Assembly (NCBI GenBank): GCA_963812505.1
Contig: CAWEVM010000015.1
Coordinates: 62,001-126,000, forward strand
Origin: JAMXLO01 sp963812505
GTDB taxonomy: Bacteria > Pseudomonadota > Alphaproteobacteria > Acetobacterales > Acetobacteraceae
Length of the DNA stretch: 64,000 bases
Reading direction: 5' to 3'
The first letter of the stretch is position 1; each line of letters opens with the position of its first letter. The notes beneath the pieces were generated by a model. The model ran no database searches. It saw nothing but the letters and a program-made list of their open reading frames with translations, and was not told the DNA's origin. Shown here piece by piece: positions 27,623 through 35,729 of the stretch. Made by a program: the position numbers and the translations under genes.

Positions 27623-29710
27623 TCATTTTGGCGAGGTGGCGTGTTGGAGCGCAGCAGCCCGGTCGACGAGGCGGTTCCATCGGCTACATTGTTTGACCGG
27701 CGTGTGTGCAACCGGGGGAGCGTACAGGTGACGATAGCCATCGCACGAGTGCTTAGTGACGAGGCCGTAGTTCGCCCACCTGACCAACGTGCCTTCACTG
27801 ATGTCGAGTTTTGATGCCATCTCAGCCTTTGTCAGCATGCCCCGATCCCGCAGTCGATCGTAGCGGGAGCGCAACCCATACCGCTTGACGAGGTAGATCA
27901 CGCGGAGATCGGTAAACTGCGCGCTTGCTTGATCGCGCCGTGCCGAGCCGCCCGGGCGGATGCCCTTCGCATTCAGGATGTCCGCGATCTCGGCGCAAAT
28001 GTGATTTTCCAGGAGGCTGTCCACCAGCTCGACGACCTCGGGTCGGGTCTTCACCTGTTGCGCAGAAGATTTTGGGTTCTGGGTCGTCAACGTCTGGGTT
28101 TTCCCACCTTTGAAGCGGACGTGGATCCGGGTTTCTCCCTCGGCAGCAAACTTGAGCAGTGTTACGTCCTCGATAACGTAGGCGAGCAGTTGCTTGCGTT
28201 CGCGGTTTGGCAGATCCGGATCTCGCCAGACTGTCTTGAAGTCGGTCGTCATGGCGATCAGCCGCTCCCGGACTGCGTCGTCCAACGCGATGCGGTCCTG
28301 GCGCAGGGCGCGCGCTCTTTCTTCCTGTGCGCCGGCCAGGATGCGCAACTTGTCGTTCCATTCGCGTTCTAGTGTATCGGCAACGAGGCGATTGCCGGGA
28401 TCAACCAGCATGAACCGACGCTGTGCAAGCTCGGCATCGATCTGAGCGCGTTCGACGGCACGCCGCCGGAGCCGATCGGCCTCGTCATAGCGGGCTTCGA
28501 TTTCTTTCCTGATCTCCAGCGCCAACTCGACGGCATGCGGCGTCATTTCCGCGGCAATCAGGTCACCGATCACCTCATCGACGGGCCAGCCTGCGATCGT
28601 TTGGCAATGCGGTTCCCCGCGGGAGCTGTATGCGCGATTGCAAACATACCAAGTGTCCACCTGGCCGCGTCGAGCGGCGTAATGGACCCTCATATGCGCG
28701 CCACAACGGCCACACACGGCACGCCCCTGCAACAATGCCGAGCCTTCACGGGGCGGTGAGGCGCGTGCTGTTTCATAACTGACTCCGTTGGCTTCGAGCA
28801 GCTTGAGATTGGCCTGGAACCGCTCCCAGCTGATGTAGCCGGGATGGGCATCCGGGATACATGCGAGCCAGTCATTGGGCTCACGTTTGCGTAGCTGCTT
28901 TTTGCCATCGACGGTCCGACGGTAGAGGCGCCGGCCGTAAGCGTAGGCTCCCGCATAGCGGGGATTGTGCAGTGTGCGCATCGTGGTCGATATGGTCAGC
29001 GGCTGGAATACCACCTGCTTCTGGTTGCGAAGGCGAGATGGAAAGAACAGCCCATCTGTGGCGAATGCCTTGACGGTCTGGGAGGCGGACCCAACTCGGG
29101 AGAATGTCTCGAAGAAGTGGGCGACCGTTTCGCGGATACGCGAGTCCGGATCCAGCACGACGTCGCCCGCCTCGTCGTAGGTCAGGCCAGTTGGCAGGAC
29201 ACAGCGATATTCGCCACGTCGCACCTTGTTGAGGATGCCGCCGCGCAATCGGGCCTTGATCACATGCAACTCGGCTTCGCTCATCGTACCCTTCAGACCA
29301 AGCAAAAGGCGATCGTTGAAGTTGGCCGGATCGTACACGCCATCCTCGTCGAGGATGAGTGTGTCCGCCAAGGCGCAAATTTCCAGGAGCCGATGCCAGT
29401 CGGCATTGTTTCTGGCGAGGCGGGATACCTCCAGGCCCATAACGATCCCTGCGCGTCCCATGCCAACATCGGACACCAGGTGCTGGAAGCCTTCGCGCCA
29501 CGACGCGGACGCGCCGGATTCGCCCTGATCGCTGTCGATGACGATGACCTGATCGTCGCGCCACCCGAGGCCGATGGCACGGCCGCGAAGGCCATATTGG
29601 CGCTTGGTGCTCTCGACGTTTTCGATGACTTGTCTCATTGAGGACTGCCGGATGTAGAGGTAGGCGCCGCGTTCGAGGTGATGCGCTTGAACCTTAAGCG
29701 TCGCGTTCAT
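27623..29710 (-). CDS. Large serine recombinase
   Basis: A 695-aa site-specific recombinase. The N-terminal resolvase domain begins YLYIRQSSMRQV, with the nucleophilic serine at about 23, and continues MGLEVSRLARNNADWHRLLE and LLLGLKGTMSEAELHVIKAR. A recombinase domain follows (about 170-290), then a zinc ribbon CGRCGAH...YVCNRAYSSRGEPHC (about 345-390), a coiled coil (about 400-480), and a C-terminal MerR-like helix-turn-helix with LTKAEMASKLDISEGTLVRW. It joins DNA at short cores without host factors. GGAGGACAGC precedes the ATG, which overlaps the upstream stop. Confidence 0.93.
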   Translation of the reverse strand: MNATLKVQAHHLERGAYLYIRQSSMRQVIENVESTKRQYGLRGRAIGLGWRDDQVIVIDSDQGESGASASWREGFQHLVSDVGMGRAGIVMGLEVSRLARNNADWHRLLEICALADTLILDEDGVYDPANFNDRLLLGLKGTMSEAELHVIKARLRGGILNKVRRGEYRCVLPTGLTYDEAGDVVLDPDSRIRETVAHFFETFSRVGSASQTVKAFATDGLFFPSRLRNQKQVVFQPLTISTTMRTLHNPRYAGAYAYGRRLYRRTVDGKKQLRKREPNDWLACIPDAHPGYISWERFQANLKLLEANGVSYETARASPPREGSALLQGRAVCGRCGAHMRVHYAARRGQVDTWYVCNRAYSSRGEPHCQTIAGWPVDEVIGDLIAAEMTPHAVELALEIRKEIEARYDEADRLRRRAVERAQIDAELAQRRFMLVDPGNRLVADTLEREWNDKLRILAGAQEERARALRQDRIALDDAVRERLIAMTTDFKTVWRDPDLPNRERKQLLAYVIEDVTLLKFAAEGETRIHVRFKGGKTQTLTTQNPKSSAQQVKTRPEVVELVDSLLENHICAEIADILNAKGIRPGGSARRDQASAQFTDLRVIYLVKRYGLRSRYDRLRDRGMLTKAEMASKLDISEGTLVRWANYGLVTKHSCDGYRHLYAPPVAHTPVKQCSRWNRLVDRAAALQHATSPK

Positions 29711-29985
29711 GCTGTCCTCCGTTCAGAGACGGCCAAAACCATTGTGGCGAGCAAGTGGACGACCGTGCGTTGTTCAAAAACTTGGTCCGTGACCGGAATG
29801 CTGACCGGCGGCAGCACGGAAGCGGATGGCTGTCGGGCGGCGCCGGGCAAACTGGCACGAACCCAGGCCCACATACCGCGATGCAAAAGGATCGTAAGAC
29901 CGGAGCGCGCCTCCGGAGGCAGCGCCGTGCCAAGCGCGGCTGTGCGCAGCAATTCGTATTGCTCTGCCGAAGTACGGGACTGCAT
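29707..29985 (-). CDS. Small protein upstream of the serine recombinase
   Basis: A 92-aa frame, AEQYELLRTAALGTALPPEA near its start and VFEQRTVVHLLATMVLAVSE near its end; mostly helical. Its stop overlaps the recombinase start (ATGA), so it is translated as a couple with it. No family is recognised. A regulator or directionality factor of the recombinase is a reasonable guess from position alone. The start is uncertain (ATG 29985 has only a weak ribosome site). Confidence 0.6.
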   Translation of the reverse strand: MQSRTSAEQYELLRTAALGTALPPEARSGLTILLHRGMWAWVRASLPGAARQPSASVLPPVSIPVTDQVFEQRTVVHLLATMVLAVSERRTA

Positions 29986-30011
29986 CGCGTAATGCAGTTG
30001 CCCGCCGCCGG

Positions 30012-30476
30012 TCACGCCGTTTTTTTTACACCGAGCGCGCGCTCGATCGTTCTGGGATGCACATCGAGGCCGAACTCGCCCCGGACCAGGTTCGTCAGTT
30101 CGCGCGCCCTGATGGGTTCGCCGGGGCTCACCTGAGCCTTGAGAAAGGCCAAGACCTCGCTCTGGATCTTGTGTGGTCCCCGCGGCCCGCGTTTCCTGGG
30201 CACCAAGCCGACGATGCCTGCACCCTCGAAGTCGGCCTTGGCCTGATAGAAGGTTGGTCGGGTCACGCCATATTCGTCGGACACCTGGGTCACCGACATT
30301 TTGTCGACGGACACGCGACGCAGCATCTCGTACTTCACCTGTACGATGTCGCGCGGATCGAAGAAACTTTCCTCCCTGAACTTCGGATCGTTCACCTTCC
30401 GGGGTGCTGGATTGAGCGTGCCATCCTCGGCCAAAGCACTGGCTCTTGATCGCTTGGCCGTGGGGCTGTCCGGCAC
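30012..30476 (-). CDS. Helix-turn-helix protein of the serine-recombinase element
   Basis: A 154-aa DNA-binding protein. Residues about 45-95 (KYEMLRRVSVDKMSVTQVSDEYGVTRPTFYQAKADFE, seen as two helices and a turn) form a transposase-type helix-turn-helix. A second winged segment, LTNLVRGEFGLDVHPRTIERAL, ends the protein. I chose GTG 30476, which has GGAGGACATCG just before it; the longer frame to 30542 starts at TTG without a site. It is the first gene after a promoter-like sequence and probably regulates the cassette or assists recombination. Confidence 0.75.
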   Translation of the reverse strand: MPDSPTAKRSRASALAEDGTLNPAPRKVNDPKFREESFFDPRDIVQVKYEMLRRVSVDKMSVTQVSDEYGVTRPTFYQAKADFEGAGIVGLVPRKRGPRGPHKIQSEVLAFLKAQVSPGEPIRARELTNLVRGEFGLDVHPRTIERALGVKKTA

Positions 30477-30512
30477 CGATGTCCTCCGCTGCCCATGGCC
30501 CAAATGTAATGT

Positions 30513-30542
30513 AGGATATGTCGTAGAATGGTGAGGCGTCAA
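30513..30542 (-). promoter_or_regulatory. Sigma70-like promoter for the HTH-recombinase genes
   Basis: Minus strand TTGACG, an 18-base spacer, then TATCCT, followed 36 bases later by the GTG start of the HTH gene. It lies in an unusually AT-rich gap for this window. Start-site position is inferred. Confidence 0.55.
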
Positions 30543-30590
30543 GGCGCATCCATCCGTCCGAATGGTATGAATCCCTAAAAATGCGATGCA

Positions 30591-30944
30591 TTAACGAAGG
30601 ACCCATGGACTCCGCGGCGTTATTCGCTTTACAAATGCGGCAGAATTATCCTTACAGAGTGCCGGGTCCGCCGTCCGCCTTTTCGACGTGAGGCGCGCCA
30701 TGAAGAGGGCGAGTTCGAGTAAGTCCGTGAGGCGACACAGCGCACGGTCGCCTCCCACAGAAACTTCAAGATCGGGAGCGACGGCGTCCGTCCATTGCGG
30801 CGGAACCGCGCAGATCCGTGCGTCATCGAAGCGTAGCAAGAGGCGCTTGCCGGCGCGGTTGGCTCGTTCACCGACGCAGAAACCCCGCTGTCCGGCATAC
30901 GGGTGGAATGGATGAGTTACAGCAACAAACTGCTGCGGGGCAAT
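30591..30944 (-). CDS. DUF5372-like protein of the serine-recombinase element
   Basis: A frame of 117 codons with AVTHPFHPYAGQRGFCVGER, LLLRFDDARICAVPPQWTDA and RALCRLTDLLELALFMARL. The VTHPFHP start block and the PPxWTD block are those of small DUF5372 proteins that I associate with large serine recombinases. No ATG, GTG or TTG exists in frame between the IS66 junction and the conserved start; ATT at 30944, preceded by an AGGA, is the best candidate, otherwise the gene is 5'-truncated. Function unknown. Confidence 0.6.
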   Translation of the reverse strand: MAPQQFVAVTHPFHPYAGQRGFCVGERANRAGKRLLLRFDDARICAVPPQWTDAVAPDLEVSVGGDRALCRLTDLLELALFMARLTSKRRTADPALCKDNSAAFVKRITPRSPWVLR

Positions 30945-30973
30945 CGGAGTGCCTGCATTCCTAACTGAGTTAC

Positions 30974-31126
30974 AAGCAATTGCAGCAGGGATCGTTCCGC
31001 TGGCCGCCGATCATGGACGGCGTGATGAAGCTGTCGCCTGTTGAGTTCGCCGCTCTGTTCGACGGGCTGGATTGGACGCGCGTTCAGACCGCAAAGGGGA
31101 TTCTCAAACCGTCGGTTGCCGCGTAG
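30974..31126 (+). pseudogene. tnpB: IS66 TnpB, C-terminal part (interrupted)
   Basis: Fifty codons, KQLQQGSFRWPPIMDG then LSPVEFAALFDGLDW, ending KPSVAA and a stop. This is exactly the part lacking from the frame at 27377-27601. tnpC starts 13 bases later as in other IS66 elements. Confidence 0.92.
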
Positions 31127-31139
31127 GATTCGTTGCGTG

Positions 31140-32543
31140 ATGGATTCGCCCCGCGACGACATGCAGAGCCTGCCTGAAGGCATCGAAGCATTGCGGGCGT
31201 TGGTGCTGGCGACGATGTCCGAGCGCGATGCGGCGGTCACGGAGCGAGACACACTCCTGGCACAGAATGACCGGCTGCGTCATCTGCTGCTGCAGCTGAG
31301 ACGCATGCATTTCGGTGCCCGCTCGGAGCGTCTGCCGGAGGAACAGCTGCAACTGGGTTTGGAAGCCCTCGAGCAGGCGATTGCCAAAGAAGACGCGGAG
31401 GCGGAGAAGCGAGATCCCGAGCGGCGCTTGGACAATGCCGCCAAGCGGCGTGCCAGCCGTGGCGCACTGCCAGCGCACCTGCCGCGGATCGAGGTGACGC
31501 TGGCGCCCGAGGACACCGCGTGCCCGTGCTGTCGGGCGAGCATGACGGTGATCGGCGAGGACAGCTCGGAGCGGCTGGATGTGATCCCGGCGCAGTTTCG
31601 GGTGATCGTGACCAGGCGTCCGAAGCTCGCCTGCCGGTCGTGCACAGGCATCGTGGTGCAGGCACCGGCGCCGGCGCGGCTGATCGAGGGCGGCATCCCA
31701 ACCGAGGCGATGGTCGCCCATGTGCTGGTGGCACGCTACGCCGATCATCTGCCGCTGTATCGCCAGGCGCAGATCCTGGCGCGGCAAGGCGTCATCCTCG
31801 AGCGGTCCACCTTGTCGTTCTGGATGGGATACGCCGCGGCGGAAGTTGCCGCAGTGGTGGCGCGGCTGCGCGAGATGATGCTCGCCTCGACACGGATCTT
31901 CGCCGACGAGACCGTCGTGCCGGTGCTCGATCCGGGTCGCGGTCGGACCAAACAGGGATACTTCTGGGCGATTGCGCGTGACGATCGCCCATGGGGCGGA
32001 AGCCAGCCACCCGCGGTGGTTTACAGCTACGCGCCTGGCCGGGGTCATATCCACGCCAACACGCTGCTCGGTGGCTACCGCGGCATCCTGCAGTGCGATG
32101 GCTACGGGGCCTACAAGAAGTTCGCCGGCTCCAAATCGACCGAGACGTCCACAACGCTGGCCTTTTGCTGGAGCCACGTGCGTCGGGGCTTTTACGATCT
32201 GGCCAAGGCGAAGGCGCCGATCGCCATGGAAACGCTGCAGCGCATTGCCGCGCTCTATGAGATCGAGGCGCGTGTCCGCGGCAAGAGCGCCGCTGACAGG
32301 CTGGCGGTTCGTCAAGCCGAGAGCAAACCGTTGGTCACCGCACTGCGCATCTGGTTCGAGGCGCAGTTAGCGAAACTGCCCGCCCGCGGCCCAACAGCCG
32401 ACGCGATCCGCTATGCACTGAACCACTGGGATGGGCTGGAGCGGTTCCTCGAAGACGGACGCATCGAGCTTGACAACAACAGTGTCGAGCGCGCCATGCG
32501 GCCAGTTTGTCTATCGAGAAAGAATAGTCTCTTTGCCGGCTGA
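31140..32543 (+). pseudogene. tnpC: IS66 transposase TnpC, C-terminally truncated
   Basis: The main DDE transposase of IS66: N-terminal coiled coil with LLLQLRRMHFGARSERLP, a zinc-binding segment ACPCCRASM...CRSC, the catalytic domain with FADETVVPVL, LQCDGYGAYKKF and LAFCWSHVRRGFYD, and VERAMRPVCLSRKNSLFAG near the end. It stops there because an IS3-family terminal repeat begins at 32541 and its first three bases supply TGA. About 30-60 residues of a normal TnpC are lost, including the C-terminal domain. Confidence 0.92.
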
Positions 32544-32594
32544 AGTTGCCCCGGTTTGGTGGACACCGGACTATTTGTGTTCGAGGAGTCCACG

Positions 32595-32909
32595 ATGGCC
32601 AAGACAAGAGGAGCCTACCCGCCTGAGTTCCGTCGTCAGATGGTTGAGTTGGTGCACGCTGGCCGCACGCCTGAGGAACTGGCGCATGAGTTCGAACCGA
32701 CGGCACAGTCGATCAGGAATTGGGTGGCGCAGTGGGAACGCAATGCGGGCCGCGGCGACGGCGGCCTGACGACAGCGGAGCGGGAGGAGCTCAGCCGGCT
32801 GCGGCGTGAGAACCGCCAACTGCGGCTTGAGCGGGAGATCCTCTCAAAGGCGGCGGCCTGGTTCGCTCGGGAGACGAACGCGATCCCACCGAAGGGTTCC
32901 GGTTCGTGA
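32595..32909 (+). CDS. IS3-family OrfA (transposase HTH protein)
   Basis: A 104-aa protein with the HTH_Tnp_1 domain: KTRGAYPPEFRRQMVELVHA, TPEELAHEFEPTAQSIRNWV, followed by a leucine-rich coil REENRQL-like segment (RLRRENRQLRLEREILSKAA). OrfA binds the ends and, through frameshifting or coupling, delivers OrfB. ATG 32595 follows GAGGAG. It overlaps orfB by four bases. Confidence 0.9.
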   Translation: MAKTRGAYPPEFRRQMVELVHAGRTPEELAHEFEPTAQSIRNWVAQWERNAGRGDGGLTTAEREELSRLRRENRQLRLEREILSKAAAWFARETNAIPPKGSGS

Positions 32910-33490
32910 GTGATCACCAGGCCGACTATCCGATCGCCACGATGTGCCGCGTGCTGGGTGTCTCCTCCAGCGGCTATCATGCGTGGGTGAAGCGGCGGCC
33001 GTCGCGGCGTGCCGAGACAGACGCGGTGCTGATCGCGGCGATCCGTGTTGCGCACACAGCTTCGCGCGGCACCTACGGCGCGCCACGGGTGCATGCCGAG
33101 CTTGCCGCCAAGGGCATTTCTGTTGGCTGCAAGCGGGTTGCGCGGTTGATGACGCAGGCCGGTCTTGCCGGTGTCAGCCGACGCAAGTTCGTCGTCACCA
33201 CGGTCAAGGATGGTGGCCGCCAGGCGCCCGACCTGGTTGAACGTAACTTCACGGCGGAAGCGCCTGACCGGCTGTGGGTGGCCGACATCACCTACATCCC
33301 GACCTGGGCAGGCTTTCTCTATCTCGCGGTCGTGCTCGATGCCTTCAGCCGTCGCATTGTCGGCTGGTCGATGGCCACGTCACTCGCCAAACAACTGGTC
33401 ATCGATGCGCTGAACATAGCGCTGGGGACGCGGCGGCCCCGCGGCGTGATCCATCACTCCGACCAGGGTTCGCAGGGCGGATTCAACTGA
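32906..33490 (+). pseudogene. IS3-family OrfB, N-terminal part (interrupted by IS30)
   Basis: DDE integrase-type transposase with HTH_21 region (SRGTYGAPRVHAELAAKGI) and the rve domain: LWVADITYIPTWAGFLYLAV holds the first Asp and HHSDQGSQ the second. After the CAG codon at 33473-33475 the IS30 terminal repeat begins, adding GGFN and a stop. The other half resumes at 35206. Confidence 0.93.
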
Positions 33491-33549
33491 TCGTCGCAAC
33501 ACGACCTTGTTGGCCTATCGGTCGATGCTGACCCAATCTGGACAAGCAT

Positions 33550-33637
33550 AGCGCCGTGCTCGGTCTCGTCCAGGACGGGCCGGCGCTACGCGCCGGTGCC
33601 GCAAGCGGCATCCTGGACAAGACCTACGCGCGGCGCT
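33550..33637. repeat. Two-armed (Y-shaped) inverted-repeat element, copy 2
   Basis: Outer pairing: AGCGCCG (33550-33556) with CGGCGCT (33631-33637), then GGTCTcGTCCAGGA (33562-33575) with TCCTGGACaAGACC (33611-33624), one mismatch. Inside are two perfect hairpins: CCGGCGC-TAC-GCGCCGG (33580-33596) and GCCGC-AA-GCGGC (33598-33609). It lies 123 bases 3' of the IS30 transposase stop. No protein frame with support crosses it. Confidence 0.75.
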
Positions 33638-33759
33638 CTGCCCGAGGCAGGTCGGCTCCAAGGAATGGTCCTCTTGGTCTCACCAAGGAATCTGCATATG
33701 GATCCGGACAGGCGACATCCGAAGCCACGGTAACATCCCGTCCTGAGGCAACACGGGGG

Positions 33760-35160
33760 TCAGTTCCGAGCGTCGCTTGACATGGCCGACATAATCAATT
33801 GCTCAAGCACCTCTGCCGGCGTTTGCCAAGCAAGCGTCTTTCGGGGCCTTGCGTTGAGGGCGGCCGCCACGGCCGCAATATCGTTGGCGCTATGCATGCT
33901 GAGATCGGTGCCTTTCGGAAAATACTGACGCAGCAGTCCGTTGGTATTCTCATTGGTACCACGCTGCCATGGGCTGTGAGGATCGCAGAAATAGACCTGG
34001 ATGCCAGCGTCGATCTTCAGGCGTGCGTGCTGAGCCATCTCAGCTCCTTGATCCCAAGTCAGCGACCGACGCAATTGCTCAGGCAAGGTGATAATCGTTC
34101 GCGTAATAGCATCGCACACCGCCTCGGCACCATGCCCGGCGAGTGCGGGCCCGTTCTTCACACGAGCCTCGTGGCCATGGTCCATCATGCGCGGCAGGTG
34201 CAGCAGCAGAGTGAAGCGCGTCATACGCTCCACCAAAGTGCCAATTGCGGAACTGCCAAGGCCCAGGATGAGGTCCCCTTCCCAGTGGCCAGGCACGGCG
34301 CGATCAGCTGCCTCCGCCGGACGTCGGCTGATCATGATCTCGGGAGAGATGAAGGTCTTGCCCCGCCCGCGCGTTCGTGCTCTCGGCGTCCGCAGCACCC
34401 GCCCAGTACGCAAGCAGCCTGTCAGCTCGCGGCGCAACGCGCCACGACTTTGAACGAACAGCGCTTGATAGACGGCTTCGTGGCTGATGCGCATGGTCTC
34501 ATCGTCCGGGAAGTCGACCGGCAAGCGGCAAGCAATCTGCTCCGGGCTCCAGGCGTTTGCCCACCGCCGATGCTTCCGCGGTCCATGCCGGCGGCCTTTC
34601 CAGCGTACAGCCGGGCCGGGAACAGGAGCCCCACCCGGAGCGACGACGACGCCTGCCAATCGTTCCTCCACATAGGTTCGCAATGTCGCATTGAGCGCAA
34701 GCTTGGCCTGCTTTGGGCGGCGAGCAGATCGCTCGGCATGCCATTGCGCTGTCGTCGCGCGATACTCCAGGCTGCCGCTTCGGGTCGCAGCGTTGCGCCG
34801 CAACTCCCGCGAAATCGTTGAAGCTGTTCGTCCGAGTCGGCGCCCAACCTCCCGCATGGAGCAGCCTTGCACGCGAAGAAGTGCGATCTCTTCCCGCTCC
34901 GCAAATGAGAGATACCGGCCGGACAGCGGCTTCGCTGATGGCCGAAACATCGCTGGTGGCATGCCGCCTGCCTCTCGAAACAATCTTGTTCCTACAGCCT
35001 GCGACATACCAACTTGGACCGCAGCATCCTCACTTGCCATACCTGCCGCGATCGCCGCCCAGAACCGCCGCCGCTCATCTCGTCCTGCCACCACCGGGCG
35101 ACCTGGTGAGAACAATGGCGCTCGACCAGACCGATCCGAACGCCGCCTCCGCCTCGTCAT
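33760..35160 (-). CDS. IS30-family transposase
   Basis: A 466-aa DDE transposase. The N-terminal HTH_38 region reads LSFAEREEIALLRVQGCSMREVGRRLGRTASTISRELRRN in conserved pieces. The catalytic core has HWEGDLILGLG (first Asp), LTWDQGAEMAQH (second Asp) and PWQRGTNENTNGLLRQYFPKG (the DDE glutamate in NENTNG). It is longer than most IS30 transposases (about 340-380) owing to an N-terminal extension of about 90 residues. ATG 35160 follows GGAGGAG. The element looks intact and possibly active. Confidence 0.95.
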   Translation of the reverse strand: MTRRRRRSDRSGRAPLFSPGRPVVAGRDERRRFWAAIAAGMASEDAAVQVGMSQAVGTRLFREAGGMPPAMFRPSAKPLSGRYLSFAEREEIALLRVQGCSMREVGRRLGRTASTISRELRRNAATRSGSLEYRATTAQWHAERSARRPKQAKLALNATLRTYVEERLAGVVVAPGGAPVPGPAVRWKGRRHGPRKHRRWANAWSPEQIACRLPVDFPDDETMRISHEAVYQALFVQSRGALRRELTGCLRTGRVLRTPRARTRGRGKTFISPEIMISRRPAEAADRAVPGHWEGDLILGLGSSAIGTLVERMTRFTLLLHLPRMMDHGHEARVKNGPALAGHGAEAVCDAITRTIITLPEQLRRSLTWDQGAEMAQHARLKIDAGIQVYFCDPHSPWQRGTNENTNGLLRQYFPKGTDLSMHSANDIAAVAAALNARPRKTLAWQTPAEVLEQLIMSAMSSDARN

Positions 35161-35205
35161 CGCAACTCCTCCTTCAACGTGTTGCGACGACCATTTGAGT
35201 CCGGC

Positions 35206-35490
35206 CAGTATACCTCGATCGAGTTCGGTCGCCGCTGTCGTGATGCAAGCGTGCGCCCATCGATGGGCTCGGTCGGCGACGCGTACGACAACGCGATGTG
35301 CGAGAGTTTCTTCGCGACCCTCGAGTGCGAGCTGCTCGATCGGTGTCGGTTCAAGACACAGACCGAAGCACGTCGTACGGTCTTCGAATTCATCGAGGGC
35401 TTCTACAATCCACGCCGCCGCCATTCCTCGATCGGATATCTCTCACCGATCGACTACGAGCGGCGGCATCATGCAGCAGCAGTCAATCCC
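35206..35490 (+). pseudogene. IS3-family OrfB, C-terminal part
   Basis: Continuation of orfB: QYTSIEFGRRC, GSVGDAYDNAMCESFFATLE (with the catalytic Glu in ESFF) and FIEGFYNPRRRHSSIGYLSP. After YERRHHAAA the frame stays open to 36009 through unrelated sequence, so the native stop has been lost and the gene is fused to downstream DNA. The end given is where family similarity fades. Confidence 0.9.
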
Positions 35491-35519
35491 AACGCACACA
35501 AGCCTGCCGCCGTGCTCGC

Positions 35520-35575
35520 GGCCGTCAAGGACAAGCCCTTTGGGCGGCCCCAAGTAGGGGCCGTCCTTGACCGCC
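35520..35575. repeat. Two-armed (Y-shaped) inverted-repeat element, copy 3
   Basis: A 13-bp outer stem with one mismatch (35520-35532 with 35563-35575; core GTCAAGGAC/GTCCTTGAC) encloses two flush perfect hairpins: GCCC-TTT-GGGC (35535-35545) and GGCCCC-AAGTA-GGGGCC (35546-35562). It follows the recognisable end of the IS3 orfB. The core stem is shared with copy 1, while inner hairpins differ in sequence but not in layout. Confidence 0.75.
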
Positions 35576-35729
35576 ACTGTGCGCGGCAGCCGCACCATCG
35601 TGCGGGTCGGGACGGAAGAATGGCTCCGCCAGGGGCCGAACCAAAGAATGTCTCGAAACCGGGTGCGGCCGGTGTCACCTTCGCCTATGAGGCAGGGTGG
35701 CGACCGAGTGGCAGGGGTGCTGGCCCTTG

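Larger units (their letters stand above)
27584..30976 (-). mobile_element. Four-gene serine-recombinase element inserted in IS66 tnpB
   Basis: An insertion of about 3.39 kb between two halves of tnpB. A trinucleotide AAG is present at both junctions (27581-27583 and 30974-30976), compatible with a short recombination core. All four genes are on the minus strand, opposite to tnpB: a DUF5372-like frame, a HTH protein, a 92-aa protein and a 695-aa large serine recombinase. Their order and tight spacing argue for a dedicated mobile unit. No inverted terminal repeats are seen, as expected for large serine recombinases. Confidence 0.8.
26862..32540 (+). mobile_element. IS66-family element, interrupted in tnpB and cut in tnpC
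   Basis: The left end GTAAGCGGGGCGCTGATACC at 26862 matches the IS66 terminal repeat. It is followed by tnpA (26946-27380), tnpB (27377-, split) and tnpC (31140-). tnpB is interrupted by a serine-recombinase cassette at 27583/30974. tnpC is cut at 32540 by an IS3-family end. The rest of tnpC and the right terminal repeat are not found beyond the IS3 remnant, so this copy cannot move by itself. Confidence 0.85.
33476..35205 (-). mobile_element. IS30-family element inserted in the IS3 orfB
   Basis: Inverted ends of 28 bp (33476-33503 and 35178-35205), 24 positions matching, flanked by a 3-bp duplication CAG (33473-33475 and 35206-35208). Removing the element and one CAG restores the orfB reading GSQYTSIEFG. 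Length is 1,730 bp, long for the family, because about 250 non-coding bases with a Y-shaped structure lie between the transposase stop and the left end. Confidence 0.93.
32541..35575 (+). mobile_element. IS3-family element inserted in tnpC, right end lost
   Basis: The left end at 32541 begins TGAAGTTGCCCCGGTTTGGT. orfA (32595-32909) and orfB (32906-, split) follow. An inverse copy of that end is not seen after orfB, and neither is the remaining tnpC, so the right side was lost through deletion or recombination. The right boundary given here is only the end of the Y-shaped structure after orfB. Confidence 0.75.
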
